From: Thermoanaerobaculia bacterium
GTDB taxonomy: Bacteria > Acidobacteriota > Thermoanaerobaculia > UBA5066
Reading direction: 5' to 3'
Assembly: GCA_022071945.1 (NCBI GenBank)
Contig: JAJVIN010000032.1
Location: forward strand, 1-62,922
DNA length: 62,922 nt
In this document: positions 1-8,955 of the stretch, one piece after another
Layout of the letters: each line of letters opens with the position of its first letter
Numbering within the stretch: position 1 is the stretch's first letter
Notes under the pieces: model-generated
Database searches by the model: none
What the model saw: the letters and a program-made list of their open reading frames with translations, nothing else
What the model was told of the DNA's origin: nothing
Translations under genes and position numbers: made by a program

Positions 1-2
1 TC

Positions 3-302
3 CAGGCGGAGTACCGGCGGCTTCTCTACTCGACGGGAGAGGAGAGCTCGATCCGGAAGGGGTTCACCCGGCAGGAAGCGGCCGAAGTCGAGGCGAAAGA
101 GGGACATCTGCCCGCGGGAGCCGCCCTTCGGCACCGGATTCGATACCTCTCTGAAGGCGTGATCCTGGGGAGCCGTGCCTTCATCGACCGGTGGCTCGAC
201 AGGAACCGATGGCGATTCGGGTACCGAGCCTCCGGAAGGGGTTCAGACCGGCGGCAGTCAGACCTATCCAGCCTCGGAATCCTACCGGCCGTACCGGGTT
301 GA
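3..302 (+). CDS. REP-associated tyrosine transposase, C-terminal part (cut by window edge)
   Basis: An open frame enters from the left edge and stops with TGA at 300-302, leaving about 99 residues. The visible part contains a stretch around RIRYLSEGVILGSRAFID followed by a basic tail with WRFGY, which resembles the C-terminal region of the Y1/REP-associated transposase family (single-strand transposases that process REP hairpins). The HUH catalytic half would lie outside the window, so activity cannot be judged. REP-like hairpins do occur in this window (30004-30030 and 31067-31092). The family call rests on pattern recognition of the C-terminal part only. Confidence 0.55.
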   Translation, partial: QAEYRRLLYSTGEESSIRKGFTRQEAAEVEAKEGHLPAGAALRHRIRYLSEGVILGSRAFIDRWLDRNRWRFGYRASGRGSDRRQSDLSSLGILPAVPG

Positions 303-420
303 GTTCTGTTCACGGACCATTTCCACTCATCCCCCTTCGCCGTAAGCAGCGAAGCGAGCCGGGGGGCCCATCCGGAGGTTCCCTCCGCCCGGCAGGCTGG
401 AAACCGGGGAAGGGTCCGGC

Positions 421-927
421 TCACCTCTCGCTGCCAGCCCGCCCCCGCACGAGAGGAATCTCGTCCCCCGTCAGATCTCGCTCCCCGCGGTGGAATTCGA
501 GAATCCGATCCACGAGAGTGCGGACGGGGGCAGGGAAGCCCAGGAGAAGTTCTCCCGCCGGGTTCAAAACCACCTGCTCCGTCAGTCCCGACACCAGCAG
601 CTGGCGCTCTGGGAGCCGCCGAACCTCGTAATCGATGACGATTCGCGCCACGTGCGGAGGCCGCAAGATCGCCGTCACCTCCAAGACCTCGTCCAGCCGC
701 GCAGGCCTCTTGAGTACCAGCTCATATCGAGTGATCGGGACCGTGTAGCCGTGCTCGAGCGCCCGCCGCGGCGTCAAGCCTCCAGCCTGGCAAAGCCTGT
801 CCCTCGCGACCTCCAGGTACTGCAAGTAGTGTCCGTGCCAGACGATCTGGTAGGAATCCACCTCCGGGAATCGAACAGGGATCTCGACGCGGAAGGGACG
901 GAGCTGGGATCGCGTTGGCGCCACCAT
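421..927 (-). CDS. Acyl-CoA thioesterase, 4-hydroxybenzoyl-CoA thioesterase/YbgC-like hotdog fold
   Basis: A 168-residue single hotdog domain. The N-terminal signature PVRFPEVDSYQIVWHGHYLQ followed by YLEVARD corresponds to the D-x-x-G-I-V-x-H-x-x-Y family motif, but the usual glycine before IVW is Gln, so the active-site loop is slightly divergent. Members hydrolyse acyl-CoA thioesters in the cytoplasm, and the natural substrate is not predictable. The gene is read leftward, 22 bases downstream of the kinase gene, and may be co-transcribed with it. The length fits the family, plus about 25 extra C-terminal residues. Confidence 0.75.
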   Translation of the reverse strand: MVAPTRSQLRPFRVEIPVRFPEVDSYQIVWHGHYLQYLEVARDRLCQAGGLTPRRALEHGYTVPITRYELVLKRPARLDEVLEVTAILRPPHVARIVIDYEVRRLPERQLLVSGLTEQVVLNPAGELLLGFPAPVRTLVDRILEFHRGERDLTGDEIPLVRGRAGSER

Positions 928-948
928 CCCTCGATTATCCGGGAGCTC

Positions 949-2439
949 TCACTTCTTCCCGCGCAGACGATTGAAAGCGCCCGACGAGATCTGAACTCCC
1001 GGAGGAGGAGTGAAGTCCTGGTACTGCAGGATCTGCCAGATCCGCTGTGTCAGCATCTGCTGCGGGACCGGCTTCGGCAAGAGTCCCGCGGCACCCGTCT
1101 GGATGGCGAAAACCAGCGCGGTGCGGTCCGGCCTTTCCGTGAAGAGCAAGACGGGGATCCGCGCCAGCTCGGGCCGGGACTTCAGGATCCGCGAGACGTC
1201 GAAGCCATCGATGTCCGGCAGCTTGGCCGCCATCAGGACGAGATCGACCTTCTCGACGAGGACGGCCTCCAGCGCCTCGCGGCCTGACCTCACCTCGAGC
1301 GTCTTGCACCCCGCCTGACAGACCGACATTGCGAGCCGGAGGAGATCTCCGACTTCCTCTTCGACGACCATCACGAGCGGGACCGGCTGCCCGGGAGGCG
1401 GGAGCGCCTGGGGGGCCCGCGTCGGCCGTGGCACGGGCGGGGCCTTCAGCATCTCCCGGAGCGGTACCGCCGCCGGGTCGACTCGCGCCGGCACGAGAAT
1501 GGCGTTGATCGCCGTATCCAGGTCCGAGGCGAGCTTCTCCTGATCCTGGAACGGGTTGGCCCCAGCCTCGAGATCCGACGGCGCGACGTTGGAAAGCCCC
1601 TTCTGGTCGAGGAGGGCCAGCGCGGTCTCCATCTCCTCGGCCGAGCCGAACCTCCTCTCCGGTTCCTTGTCGAGCGCCGTCAAGACGATCCGGCGCAGCT
1701 CGGGGCTCACCTCGGGAATCGGAGACAAGAGGTCGGGAACCTCGTCGGTGACGTGGCGCATCGCGATCGAGACAGGAGAATCACCCGTGAATGGCACCTC
1801 TCCCGTCAGGATCTCGAACGCGATGACGCCAATCGAGTAGATGTCGCTCCTGGCGTCGAGGGGACGCCCGAGCGCCTGTTCGGGAGACATGTACTGCGGC
1901 GTTCCCAGGAAGCCCTGATGCAGCGAGACGCTGTCCTCGGCGCTTCCCCGGGCTAGCCCGAAGTCCACGATCGCCACCCCCCCGTCCGAGTCGACGATGA
2001 CGTTCTGGGATTTCAGATCGCGGTGGATGATCTCGAGCCTGTGGATGGCGGCGACCCCCATCACGATCTGACGAAGGATGGGCACGGCTCTCTTTGGCGT
2101 CAGGCGCCCCTTCTCCGTCACGAGCGTCCAGAGGTCCTTGCCCGGGATGAACTCCATCGTGATGTAGGGGAAGTCGCCGCTGACGCCGTAGTCGAACATC
2201 CGCGCCACGTTCGGATGCTTGATCTTCCGATTCAGCTGGATCTCGCGCTTGAAACGAGCCAGAAGCGCCGCCTCGTCCCGGTCGATGCTGGGCGAGAGCA
2301 CCTTGATGGCAACGGCCTCTTCCAGCTCCTGGTCAAAGGCCTTGAAGACGACTCCGGCTCCCCCCCGTCCGAGCGTCTCGAGCCACTTGTACCGCGGAGC
2401 GCCTTCGAAGAAGCGCTTTTTGAAGAGCTCGAACTTCAT
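949..2439 (-). CDS. Ser/Thr protein kinase with C-terminal pseudo-receiver domain
   Basis: 496 residues. Residues about 18-280 form a Hanks-type kinase: glycine loop GRGGAGVVFK, invariant Lys in VAIKVL, catalytic loop HRDLKSQN and DFG in IVDFGLA, all present, so it should be active. A proline-rich linker follows, then a receiver-like domain at about 352-475. In that domain the segment DLVLMAAKLPDIDG has Ala where the phospho-acceptor Asp normally sits, while the conserved Lys in LPKPV remains, so classical Asp phosphorylation is unlikely. There is no transmembrane helix or PASTA repeat, so it should be cytoplasmic. It lies just downstream of a PD40 lipoprotein gene, a common pairing in Acidobacteriota (inference). 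Confidence 0.88.
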   Translation of the reverse strand: MKFELFKKRFFEGAPRYKWLETLGRGGAGVVFKAFDQELEEAVAIKVLSPSIDRDEAALLARFKREIQLNRKIKHPNVARMFDYGVSGDFPYITMEFIPGKDLWTLVTEKGRLTPKRAVPILRQIVMGVAAIHRLEIIHRDLKSQNVIVDSDGGVAIVDFGLARGSAEDSVSLHQGFLGTPQYMSPEQALGRPLDARSDIYSIGVIAFEILTGEVPFTGDSPVSIAMRHVTDEVPDLLSPIPEVSPELRRIVLTALDKEPERRFGSAEEMETALALLDQKGLSNVAPSDLEAGANPFQDQEKLASDLDTAINAILVPARVDPAAVPLREMLKAPPVPRPTRAPQALPPPGQPVPLVMVVEEEVGDLLRLAMSVCQAGCKTLEVRSGREALEAVLVEKVDLVLMAAKLPDIDGFDVSRILKSRPELARIPVLLFTERPDRTALVFAIQTGAAGLLPKPVPQQMLTQRIWQILQYQDFTPPPGVQISSGAFNRLRGKK

Positions 2440-2490
2440 GGAAGCTCCCTCCTCTTCTCCCCCTGCTCGAGAACGGAAGAAGCCTCCATC

Positions 2491-4302
2491 TCAGTCGAGC
2501 CCTTCCATCAGCCAGACCGAGCTTTTCGTCTCCGCCATCTCGTACACGATTTGCCGTCCGCCTGGAGACCACGCCGGATACCGGACGTACATGTCGAGGC
2601 GCCGCGTGTTCTTCGTCAAGGGGACGACCCCCTTCGTCGCCACCCACACCACGTAGAGGTTCCAAGAGTCCCGCGAGAGTCCCGAGTAGACGATCCTCGA
2701 GCCGTCCGGAGAAAAGCTCGACGACCACTGAAGGCCTCTGTCGAAGGTGAGCTGCCGGGGCTCCCCCTTCTGTGGGTCGACGAGAACGATGTGGACGTCC
2801 TCGCCTCGCCTGACCTGAAGCGCGAGCTGCTTGCTGTCTGGCGACCAGACCGGGTATCCGAGGAACTCGCGGTCGAAGGTGATCTGGACGTCGTTTCCCG
2901 TCCTGAGGTCGTAGACCCAGGTGTTGATGGTCACGCCTCCCTTGCGAGAGTGGTAGGCGATCCGGGTCCCGTCAGGCGACAGGCGAGGAACCTCCGCGTC
3001 GCGAAGCGAGAAGGGGAGGCGCGTCTCCTGTCTGGTCACCGTGTCGAAGGTCCAGAGGCCGTACGACCCGCCGCGGACCGAACCGAAGAGCACCGTGCGG
3101 CCGTCCGGGAACCAGTCCTGGATCTGGTCGACGGCCGGATCGGTCGTCAACTGCGAAAGCCCGCTGCCGTCCGATCCCATCATCCAGATGTCGGCATTCT
3201 TGCCCGGGGACGTGGAGCCGAAAGCGATCCGGTTTCCATCTGGGGAGTACACGGGCCACGTGTTGCGGCCCCGGGTGTCCGTCAGCTGCCGGGCCTCGCC
3301 CTGCGGCTCGAGCGTCGCGGGGTCGATCTCCAGGCTCCAGAGGTTGCCGTTCGTCGAGAGGCTGGACCAAACCAGCCTCTCTCCGTCGTGGCTGACGGAG
3401 GGGTACCGGGCCACAACGACCGAAGGGGCCGTCAGGACCTCTGGCGCTGCGGCCATGCCCTCTTTTCCGGGGAGGGGCAAGCGCAGGATGGCGTTCTGTC
3501 CCGAGGCTGAAATCCCTCCGTAGTAAAGCAATTCCGTTTTCCGGCAGAGAGCGGGGTCGAGTATCCGCGGGGCGGAATGCCGCTTTTCGAGCTCCGAGCC
3601 GTCCGGCCGGACCGCCCAGAGTTCCTGCGAAACCGCCCGGGCGTCGGAGGCCACGAAGAAGATCCGCTTCCCGTCCCGCGACCAGAACGGCGCCCCGTGG
3701 CCACCAGAAGGCTCTCCTTCCTTCGTGACACCCCGCGCCGGCCCGCCGCTCGCCGGGACGAGCCAGATGGTCGAAGGGGGCACGGCCGGAGGGCTCGTCG
3801 CGAGGATGTCTCCGATCGGCAGGGACTGGAAGACGATCTCCTTGCCATCGGGCGACCACGCCGGGTTCGAACCGAAGTCCGCCAGGATTTGAGGCGTCCC
3901 GCCCTCCGACCCGACCTTCCAGATCCCCCCGCGGTCCTTCGAGTGAAATGCGATGTACCGGCCATCCGGAGACCACGAGGGGTGGACGTTCTGCTTGCCG
4001 TCCTCGGTCAGCCGCATCACCTGAGAGGGATCCGAGAGCTGCCGAACGAAGATCTCCAGCGTTCCGTTGACGAGCGAACAGAAGGCGACGCGTGACCCAT
4101 CCGGCGAGATCTCGGGAAAGATCTCCAGCGACGAGAGCGCCGGAAGCTGACGGGAAACCGAGGTTGACCCAACGCCCTTCGGGACCCGGCGGCAACCAGT
4201 GAGAACGAGAAGGAGCGTGAGGGAAACGACCGCGAGAGAAAACGGCACGAGAAGCGGGCCCGCCGCCACACGCCGTAAGGAAGAGCGGTTCCCCGCGGTC
4301 AT
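2491..4302 (-). CDS. PD40/TolB-like beta-propeller lipoprotein
   Basis: 603 residues. The N-terminus carries a basic stretch, a hydrophobic helix and a lipobox LTGC at about residues 34-37, so it should be a lipoprotein exported across the inner membrane. The rest is a run of WSPDG/SPDG-type repeats (for example PSWSPDGRYIAFHS, PAWSPDGKEIVFQS, PVYSPDGNRIAFGS), the hallmark of PD40 blades of a TolB-like propeller. Such propellers usually mediate protein contacts, and no catalytic motif is seen. The start ATG shares one base with the stop of apaH (TGATG), so the two are translationally coupled. Confidence 0.85.
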   Translation of the reverse strand: MTAGNRSSLRRVAAGPLLVPFSLAVVSLTLLLVLTGCRRVPKGVGSTSVSRQLPALSSLEIFPEISPDGSRVAFCSLVNGTLEIFVRQLSDPSQVMRLTEDGKQNVHPSWSPDGRYIAFHSKDRGGIWKVGSEGGTPQILADFGSNPAWSPDGKEIVFQSLPIGDILATSPPAVPPSTIWLVPASGGPARGVTKEGEPSGGHGAPFWSRDGKRIFFVASDARAVSQELWAVRPDGSELEKRHSAPRILDPALCRKTELLYYGGISASGQNAILRLPLPGKEGMAAAPEVLTAPSVVVARYPSVSHDGERLVWSSLSTNGNLWSLEIDPATLEPQGEARQLTDTRGRNTWPVYSPDGNRIAFGSTSPGKNADIWMMGSDGSGLSQLTTDPAVDQIQDWFPDGRTVLFGSVRGGSYGLWTFDTVTRQETRLPFSLRDAEVPRLSPDGTRIAYHSRKGGVTINTWVYDLRTGNDVQITFDREFLGYPVWSPDSKQLALQVRRGEDVHIVLVDPQKGEPRQLTFDRGLQWSSSFSPDGSRIVYSGLSRDSWNLYVVWVATKGVVPLTKNTRRLDMYVRYPAWSPGGRQIVYEMAETKSSVWLMEGLD

Positions 4303-5147
4303 CAGGATTTCAGTTTAGCCTGTTCTTCGACCCGTCCCGTGGGGAGTTCCGCGGACTCGACCTGGAAGAGAGCGCCGTCCTCGAGCCGGATGGCCGACAG
4401 CGGGCCTCCCCAGACGCAGCCGGTGTCCAGACTGACAAAGCCCGGCCCCCGCCGGAACCCGAGTGCCGACCAGTGGCCAAAAACCACCGTTACATCCGGC
4501 CCGCGCCTCGACGGAATCTCGAACCACGGCCGGCACGGGAATGGAGCCTTCTCGGGCGGTCCGCTGAACCCGTGACACATCTCCCCTCGAACCGTGCACG
4601 TCCGCATTCGCGTCAGGACCCTCAGCGCCACGGCGAGGACCCCTGTCCGGCCCGGAGGGTTCATCAAAGGGGCGTCGCTCTTGAGGGCCTGCGCCCGAAG
4701 AAGGGGAGCGGCCAGCGGACTCGACAGCGCCTCACGGAGCTCGTCTCCCAGCGAAACGGCCGTCTCCACCGTCCAGCGCGGATGAAGCCCCGCGTGAACG
4801 AGGAGGTGGGGAGATTCGTGGTGCACGAGCGGACGCCGCCTGAGCCAGTCGAGAAGCTCGTCCCGGTCCGGCGCAGCCAGGACCGCGTCCAGGCTGTCGG
4901 AGTCCTTGGCCGAAACGACGCCAGCCGCCCGGGCGAGAAGGTGCAGGTCGTGATTCCCCAGGACCACGACAGCCGAATCGCCCAGCGATCTGACCCGGCG
5001 CAGAACCCCGAGTGAGTCCGGGCCCCGGTTCACGAGGTCCCCCGTGAACCAGAGACGGTCCTTCGCCTCGTCGAACCCGGACACCGCCAGAAGCCTCTCC
5101 AGCGTCAGGAGGCACCCCTGAACATCTCCGATCACGATGGTTCCCAT
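4302..5147 (-). CDS. apaH: Symmetrical bis(5'-nucleosyl)-tetraphosphatase (ApaH)
   Basis: 281 residues from the ATG giving MGTIVIGDVQG; an in-frame ATG eight codons upstream is possible but the family normally starts here. Calcineurin-like metallophosphatase motifs are intact: GDVQG (family GDxHG-like), GDLVNRGPDS and GNHD, with later His residues at VHHES, LLVHAGLHP and FGHWS. It hydrolyses Ap4A to two ADP and so removes alarmone-like dinucleotides and Np4A caps. It is coupled to the downstream PD40 lipoprotein gene by a one-base overlap, an unusual companion for apaH. Confidence 0.9.
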   Translation of the reverse strand: MGTIVIGDVQGCLLTLERLLAVSGFDEAKDRLWFTGDLVNRGPDSLGVLRRVRSLGDSAVVVLGNHDLHLLARAAGVVSAKDSDSLDAVLAAPDRDELLDWLRRRPLVHHESPHLLVHAGLHPRWTVETAVSLGDELREALSSPLAAPLLRAQALKSDAPLMNPPGRTGVLAVALRVLTRMRTCTVRGEMCHGFSGPPEKAPFPCRPWFEIPSRRGPDVTVVFGHWSALGFRRGPGFVSLDTGCVWGGPLSAIRLEDGALFQVESAELPTGRVEEQAKLKS

Positions 5148-5246
5148 GCTGTCTGGCCGGCTCCCCTTCAAAGAGACGCGGGGGAACTATAGACTCCGAC
5201 CGCCACGGATCCCAACCGGGCCCGCCGTCCCGGTGCGAGGTGAAGA

Positions 5247-7484
5247 ATGTCCGGCCTGGCAGCGTCGGTTTCCCGCACAGAGAGCCTCCTCGAGCACGAG
5301 GTTTACGCGCTCATACAGAGCGCCGGAATCCGGGCTCCGCTCCATCGCTTCGTATCGGCAAGCGAAATCGAGGCCTCGGGATTCCGGCCGCCCCAGGACT
5401 TTCTCACCCGCGTCTCTGGACGCCGGAGCGTGGTCAAGATCGTGGCACCGGGACTCCTTCACAAGACGGAGGCCGGAGGGGTCCGCTTCACACCCTCGGA
5501 CGAGAAGGGTCTCGCGGAGGCGATTCGCGGAGTCTGGGAGGAGACTTCTCGCAAGGCCCCGGAGTACGAAAGGATCGGCGTCCTGCTCGTCGAGGCGCTC
5601 GAGCTTTCCCGCGAACGTCCCGAGCTGATCGCCTCTTTCCGCAACGATCCGGCGTTCGGCCCCGTTCTCGTGCTGGGACTCGGCGGACTGATGACCGAGT
5701 GGTACGGCGCTCTCTCCGGAGGCCGCTCCACGATCGTTCTGGCACCGGGCCGGGTGCTCTGTGACCTCGAGGAGGCCGCGGCCTCGCTTCCAGCCTTCTC
5801 CCTCCTGTTTCGCCCCTCTCGCCGCTTTCCTCTCGCTCCGCTCGATCTCGAGACGACATCCCGGATGCTCGAGACCCTGGCCGAGACGTGCTCGAAAGTC
5901 ACGAGGTCCAGCCCGGGTGGCCAGACCGTCGATCTCCTCGCGGAGCTCGAGGTCAACCCGGTCGTCTGGAATGGAGAACACTTCGTGGCCCTCGATGGCA
6001 AGGCCCGCTTCGAGCCGAAGCCCTCGGTCCGCCTTCCCAGACCCGTCGAGAAGATCAAGAACCTCCTGCGGCCCACGAGCGCCGCAGTCGCCGGAGCCTC
6101 CGCCACCGGCATGAATCCGGGCCGGATCATTCTGCGAAACCTGAAGCTCTCTGATGGAATCTCTTACGGACACCTCTATGCCCTTCATCCGACCGAGGAG
6201 CGGATCGACGGCATCCCCTGCTTCCCTTCCGCGGAGGATTTGCCGGAACCGGTCGACCTGGCGGTCGTCGCGATTCCGGCCGAGGGGGCCGTCCGGACGA
6301 TCGAGGGTTTTTGCCGCTCGGGAAGGGCGGCCTCGCTCATCCTCATTCCCGGAGGCTTCGCCGAGGTCGGACGCCGGGACCTCGAGGAGAGAATTCGGGC
6401 CGCTCTCGACGGCGCCAGAGATCGCGAGGACCTCGGGCCCGTCCTGGTCGGCGGGAACTGCCTCGGGATCGTCTCCAAGCACCAGTACAACACCTTCTTC
6501 CTCCCCCAGTACAAGCTCCCCTTCAGCGATGCTCCGGGTGAAAGCCTGGCGGCGGTGAGCCAGAGCGGCGCGTACCTCGTCTCGCTCACCTCGAACCTCG
6601 ACGGCATCATCTTCCCCCGGGCATCGATCTCTTACGGCAACCAGGTCGACCTGACCGTCTCGGATTTCCTGGAGCACTTCGAGACCGAATCCGGGATCCG
6701 GGTCATCGCCTGCTACATCGAGGGCTTTCAGCCCGGGGACGGCGCGCGCTTCTGCGCGATCACCCGGAGATTGAGGAAGAAGGGCATCCGCGTCATTGTC
6801 TTCAAGGCCGGAAAGACGGCGCTGGGAGCCAAGGCCGCCCAGAGTCACACCGCATCCCTCGCGGGCGATTACGCGGTCGCCAAGGCCTTGATGACCGAGG
6901 CGGGCGCCGTCGTCGCCGAGACCCTCGACATGTTCGAGGACCTCACCAAGATCGCCACGATGCTCGGGGGACGTCCCGCACGGGGCCGCCGCCTCGCGGT
7001 CATCTCCAATGCCGGCTTCGAGTGCTCATCGGTCCTCGACCGGCTCTATTCCCTCGAGCTCGCGCGCCTTGCTCCCGGCACTCTCGACCGGCTCAGGGAG
7101 TGCCTGCCGGGGATCGCGCACGCCGACAACCCGATCGACGCCACCCCGATGGCGACGACCGCGCAGTTCATCGCCGCGACACAGGCCTTGCTCGACGACG
7201 ACGGCGTCGATGCCGTTCTCGTCTCCCCCATACCTGTGACCCCGGCGCTGGACGACCTCGCCCCGAGCCTTCTCGGCGGGCACAGCGAGAACATCTACTC
7301 GCCGGGTTCTCTCCCGCAGGAACTCGCCAGGGTCTTCCGCGCGAGCCAGAAACCTCTCGTCGTCAACGTCGACTCGGGACGCCTCTACGACGAGTTCGTC
7401 ATGGTCCTGCAACGCTTCGGGATTCCGGTCTATCGGAAGATCGACAGAGCCTCCAGAGCGCTCTCCGCGTTCTGCTGCATGTGA
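5247..7484 (+). CDS. ADP-forming acyl-CoA synthetase (acetate-CoA ligase type), beta-alpha order
   Basis: 745 residues. The N-terminal part (about 1-265) is an ATP-grasp domain of the NDP-forming acyl-CoA synthetase type, with LLHKTEAGGV and the glycine segment VLGLGGLMTEWYGA. From about 280 comes a CoA-binding Rossmann domain (AVAGAS), then succinyl-CoA-ligase-like domains containing the phospho-His segment AAQSHTASLAGDYAV. The reaction is acyl-CoA + ADP + Pi to acid + ATP + CoA, giving substrate-level ATP. The family alternatives are separate subunits or an alpha-beta fusion; here the ATP-grasp comes first. It is convergent with gnd, 16 bases away. The substrate (acetate or another acid) is not predictable. 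Confidence 0.85.
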   Translation: MSGLAASVSRTESLLEHEVYALIQSAGIRAPLHRFVSASEIEASGFRPPQDFLTRVSGRRSVVKIVAPGLLHKTEAGGVRFTPSDEKGLAEAIRGVWEETSRKAPEYERIGVLLVEALELSRERPELIASFRNDPAFGPVLVLGLGGLMTEWYGALSGGRSTIVLAPGRVLCDLEEAAASLPAFSLLFRPSRRFPLAPLDLETTSRMLETLAETCSKVTRSSPGGQTVDLLAELEVNPVVWNGEHFVALDGKARFEPKPSVRLPRPVEKIKNLLRPTSAAVAGASATGMNPGRIILRNLKLSDGISYGHLYALHPTEERIDGIPCFPSAEDLPEPVDLAVVAIPAEGAVRTIEGFCRSGRAASLILIPGGFAEVGRRDLEERIRAALDGARDREDLGPVLVGGNCLGIVSKHQYNTFFLPQYKLPFSDAPGESLAAVSQSGAYLVSLTSNLDGIIFPRASISYGNQVDLTVSDFLEHFETESGIRVIACYIEGFQPGDGARFCAITRRLRKKGIRVIVFKAGKTALGAKAAQSHTASLAGDYAVAKALMTEAGAVVAETLDMFEDLTKIATMLGGRPARGRRLAVISNAGFECSSVLDRLYSLELARLAPGTLDRLRECLPGIAHADNPIDATPMATTAQFIAATQALLDDDGVDAVLVSPIPVTPALDDLAPSLLGGHSENIYSPGSLPQELARVFRASQKPLVVNVDSGRLYDEFVMVLQRFGIPVYRKIDRASRALSAFCCM

Positions 7485-7500
7485 AGCACGGAAGGGGCCT

Positions 7501-8955
7501 CTAGACTCCGTAGGCCGTCGATGCGGTCTCCCCGCCGCGTCCCGTCCAGTTGGTGTGGAAGAACTCGCCGCGCGGCCGGTCGAGGCGCTCGTACTGGTGA
7601 GCCCCGAAGTAGTCCCTCTGCGCCTGGAGCAGATTCGCGGGGAGACGGGAGCTGCGGTATCCATCGAAGTAGTGGAGGGCTGTCGCGAAGGCCGGCGCAA
7701 AGACGCCGTTCATCACGGCCGCGGCGAGGACGCGGCGCCACGCGGCCTGCGAGGCCTGGACCTTCGCCGCGAAGTACGGGTCGAGGAGGAGGTTGGGGAG
7801 AGCCGGATCGGTGTCGAAAGCCGCCTTGATCTTCCCGAGGAAGGCCGAGCGGATGATGCAGCCGCCCCTCCAGAGGAGAGCGATGCTCCCGTAGTCGAGC
7901 TTCCACCCGAACTCGCCCGCCGCGGCCCTCATGAGAGCGAAGCCCTGGGCGTAGGAGACGAGCTTCGATGCGTACAGGGCCTTCTCGAGGTCGGCCAGGA
8001 ACGCCTCGCGGTCACCGTCGAAGACGACTGTGGGGCCTGAGAGGACGCGGGACGCGGCCACTCGCTCGTCCTTGATCGCCGACAGGCACCGCGCAAAGAC
8101 GGCCTCGCTGATCAGCGTCAAGGGAATCCCCAGGTCGAGTGCCGTCACGCTCGTCCACTTCCCCGTCCCCTTCTGGCCGGCGGTGTCGAGGATCTTGTCG
8201 ATGAGGGGTTCGCCGTCCGTGTCGGTGTAGGCGAGGATGTCGCGCGTGATCTCGATCAGGTAGCTGTCGAGGTCCCCTTCGTTCCACCTCTTGAACACCT
8301 CGTGCATCTCCGCGGGCTTCATTCCGAGAAGCCGCCTCATGATCTCGTAGGCCTCGGAGATCAGCTGCATGTCCCCGTATTCGATGCCGTTGTGGACCAT
8401 CTTGACGAAGTGCCCCGCCCCGTCGCTGCCGACCCAGTCGCAGCACGGCGTTCCATCCTCGACTCTCGCGGCGACGGCCTGAAAGACCGGCTTGACGGCA
8501 GGCCAGGCCTCCTCGGCTCCGCCCGGCATGATGGAAGGGCCCGTCAGAGCCCCCTCCTCTCCGCCCGAAACTCCGGTTCCGATGAACAGAAGCCCGCGGG
8601 CGGAAAGCTCCTTCGTCCGGCGGATCGAATCGGGAAAGTGCGAGTTTCCGCCGTCGATGATGATGTCGCCCGGAGCCAGGTGCGGCGAGAGTTGCGCGAT
8701 GAAATCGTCCACCGGCTTGCCCGCCTTCACCATCAACATGATCTTCCGGGGGCTCTTCAGAGCCGCGACGAACTCCGGTATCGAGCGCGTGCCGATGATG
8801 CGCTTACCCGCGCCCCGGCCTGAGACGAAGTGGTCCACTCGCTCTACAGTCCTGTTGAAGACCGCAACGGTGAATCCCCGGCTCTCCATGTTCAGGACGA
8901 GGTTCTCGCCCATGACGGCCAGCCCGACCAGTCCGATGTCTGCCCTGTCTGTCAT
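7501..8955 (-). CDS. gnd: 6-phosphogluconate dehydrogenase, decarboxylating
   Basis: 484 residues, typical of the long dimeric form. The N-terminal Rossmann motif is GLVGLAVMGENLVLN, the substrate/catalytic segment is GHFVKMVHNGIEYGDM, and the C-terminal all-helical domain ends in FHTNWTGRGG, as in the family. It converts 6-phosphogluconate to ribulose-5-phosphate and CO2 with reduction of NAD(P)+, in the oxidative pentose phosphate pathway. The start ATG overlaps the stop of the upstream pseudouridine synthase gene by 4 bases. It is last in a three-gene leftward operon starting at 10957. Confidence 0.95.
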   Translation of the reverse strand: MTDRADIGLVGLAVMGENLVLNMESRGFTVAVFNRTVERVDHFVSGRGAGKRIIGTRSIPEFVAALKSPRKIMLMVKAGKPVDDFIAQLSPHLAPGDIIIDGGNSHFPDSIRRTKELSARGLLFIGTGVSGGEEGALTGPSIMPGGAEEAWPAVKPVFQAVAARVEDGTPCCDWVGSDGAGHFVKMVHNGIEYGDMQLISEAYEIMRRLLGMKPAEMHEVFKRWNEGDLDSYLIEITRDILAYTDTDGEPLIDKILDTAGQKGTGKWTSVTALDLGIPLTLISEAVFARCLSAIKDERVAASRVLSGPTVVFDGDREAFLADLEKALYASKLVSYAQGFALMRAAAGEFGWKLDYGSIALLWRGGCIIRSAFLGKIKAAFDTDPALPNLLLDPYFAAKVQASQAAWRRVLAAAVMNGVFAPAFATALHYFDGYRSSRLPANLLQAQRDYFGAHQYERLDRPRGEFFHTNWTGRGGETASTAYGV

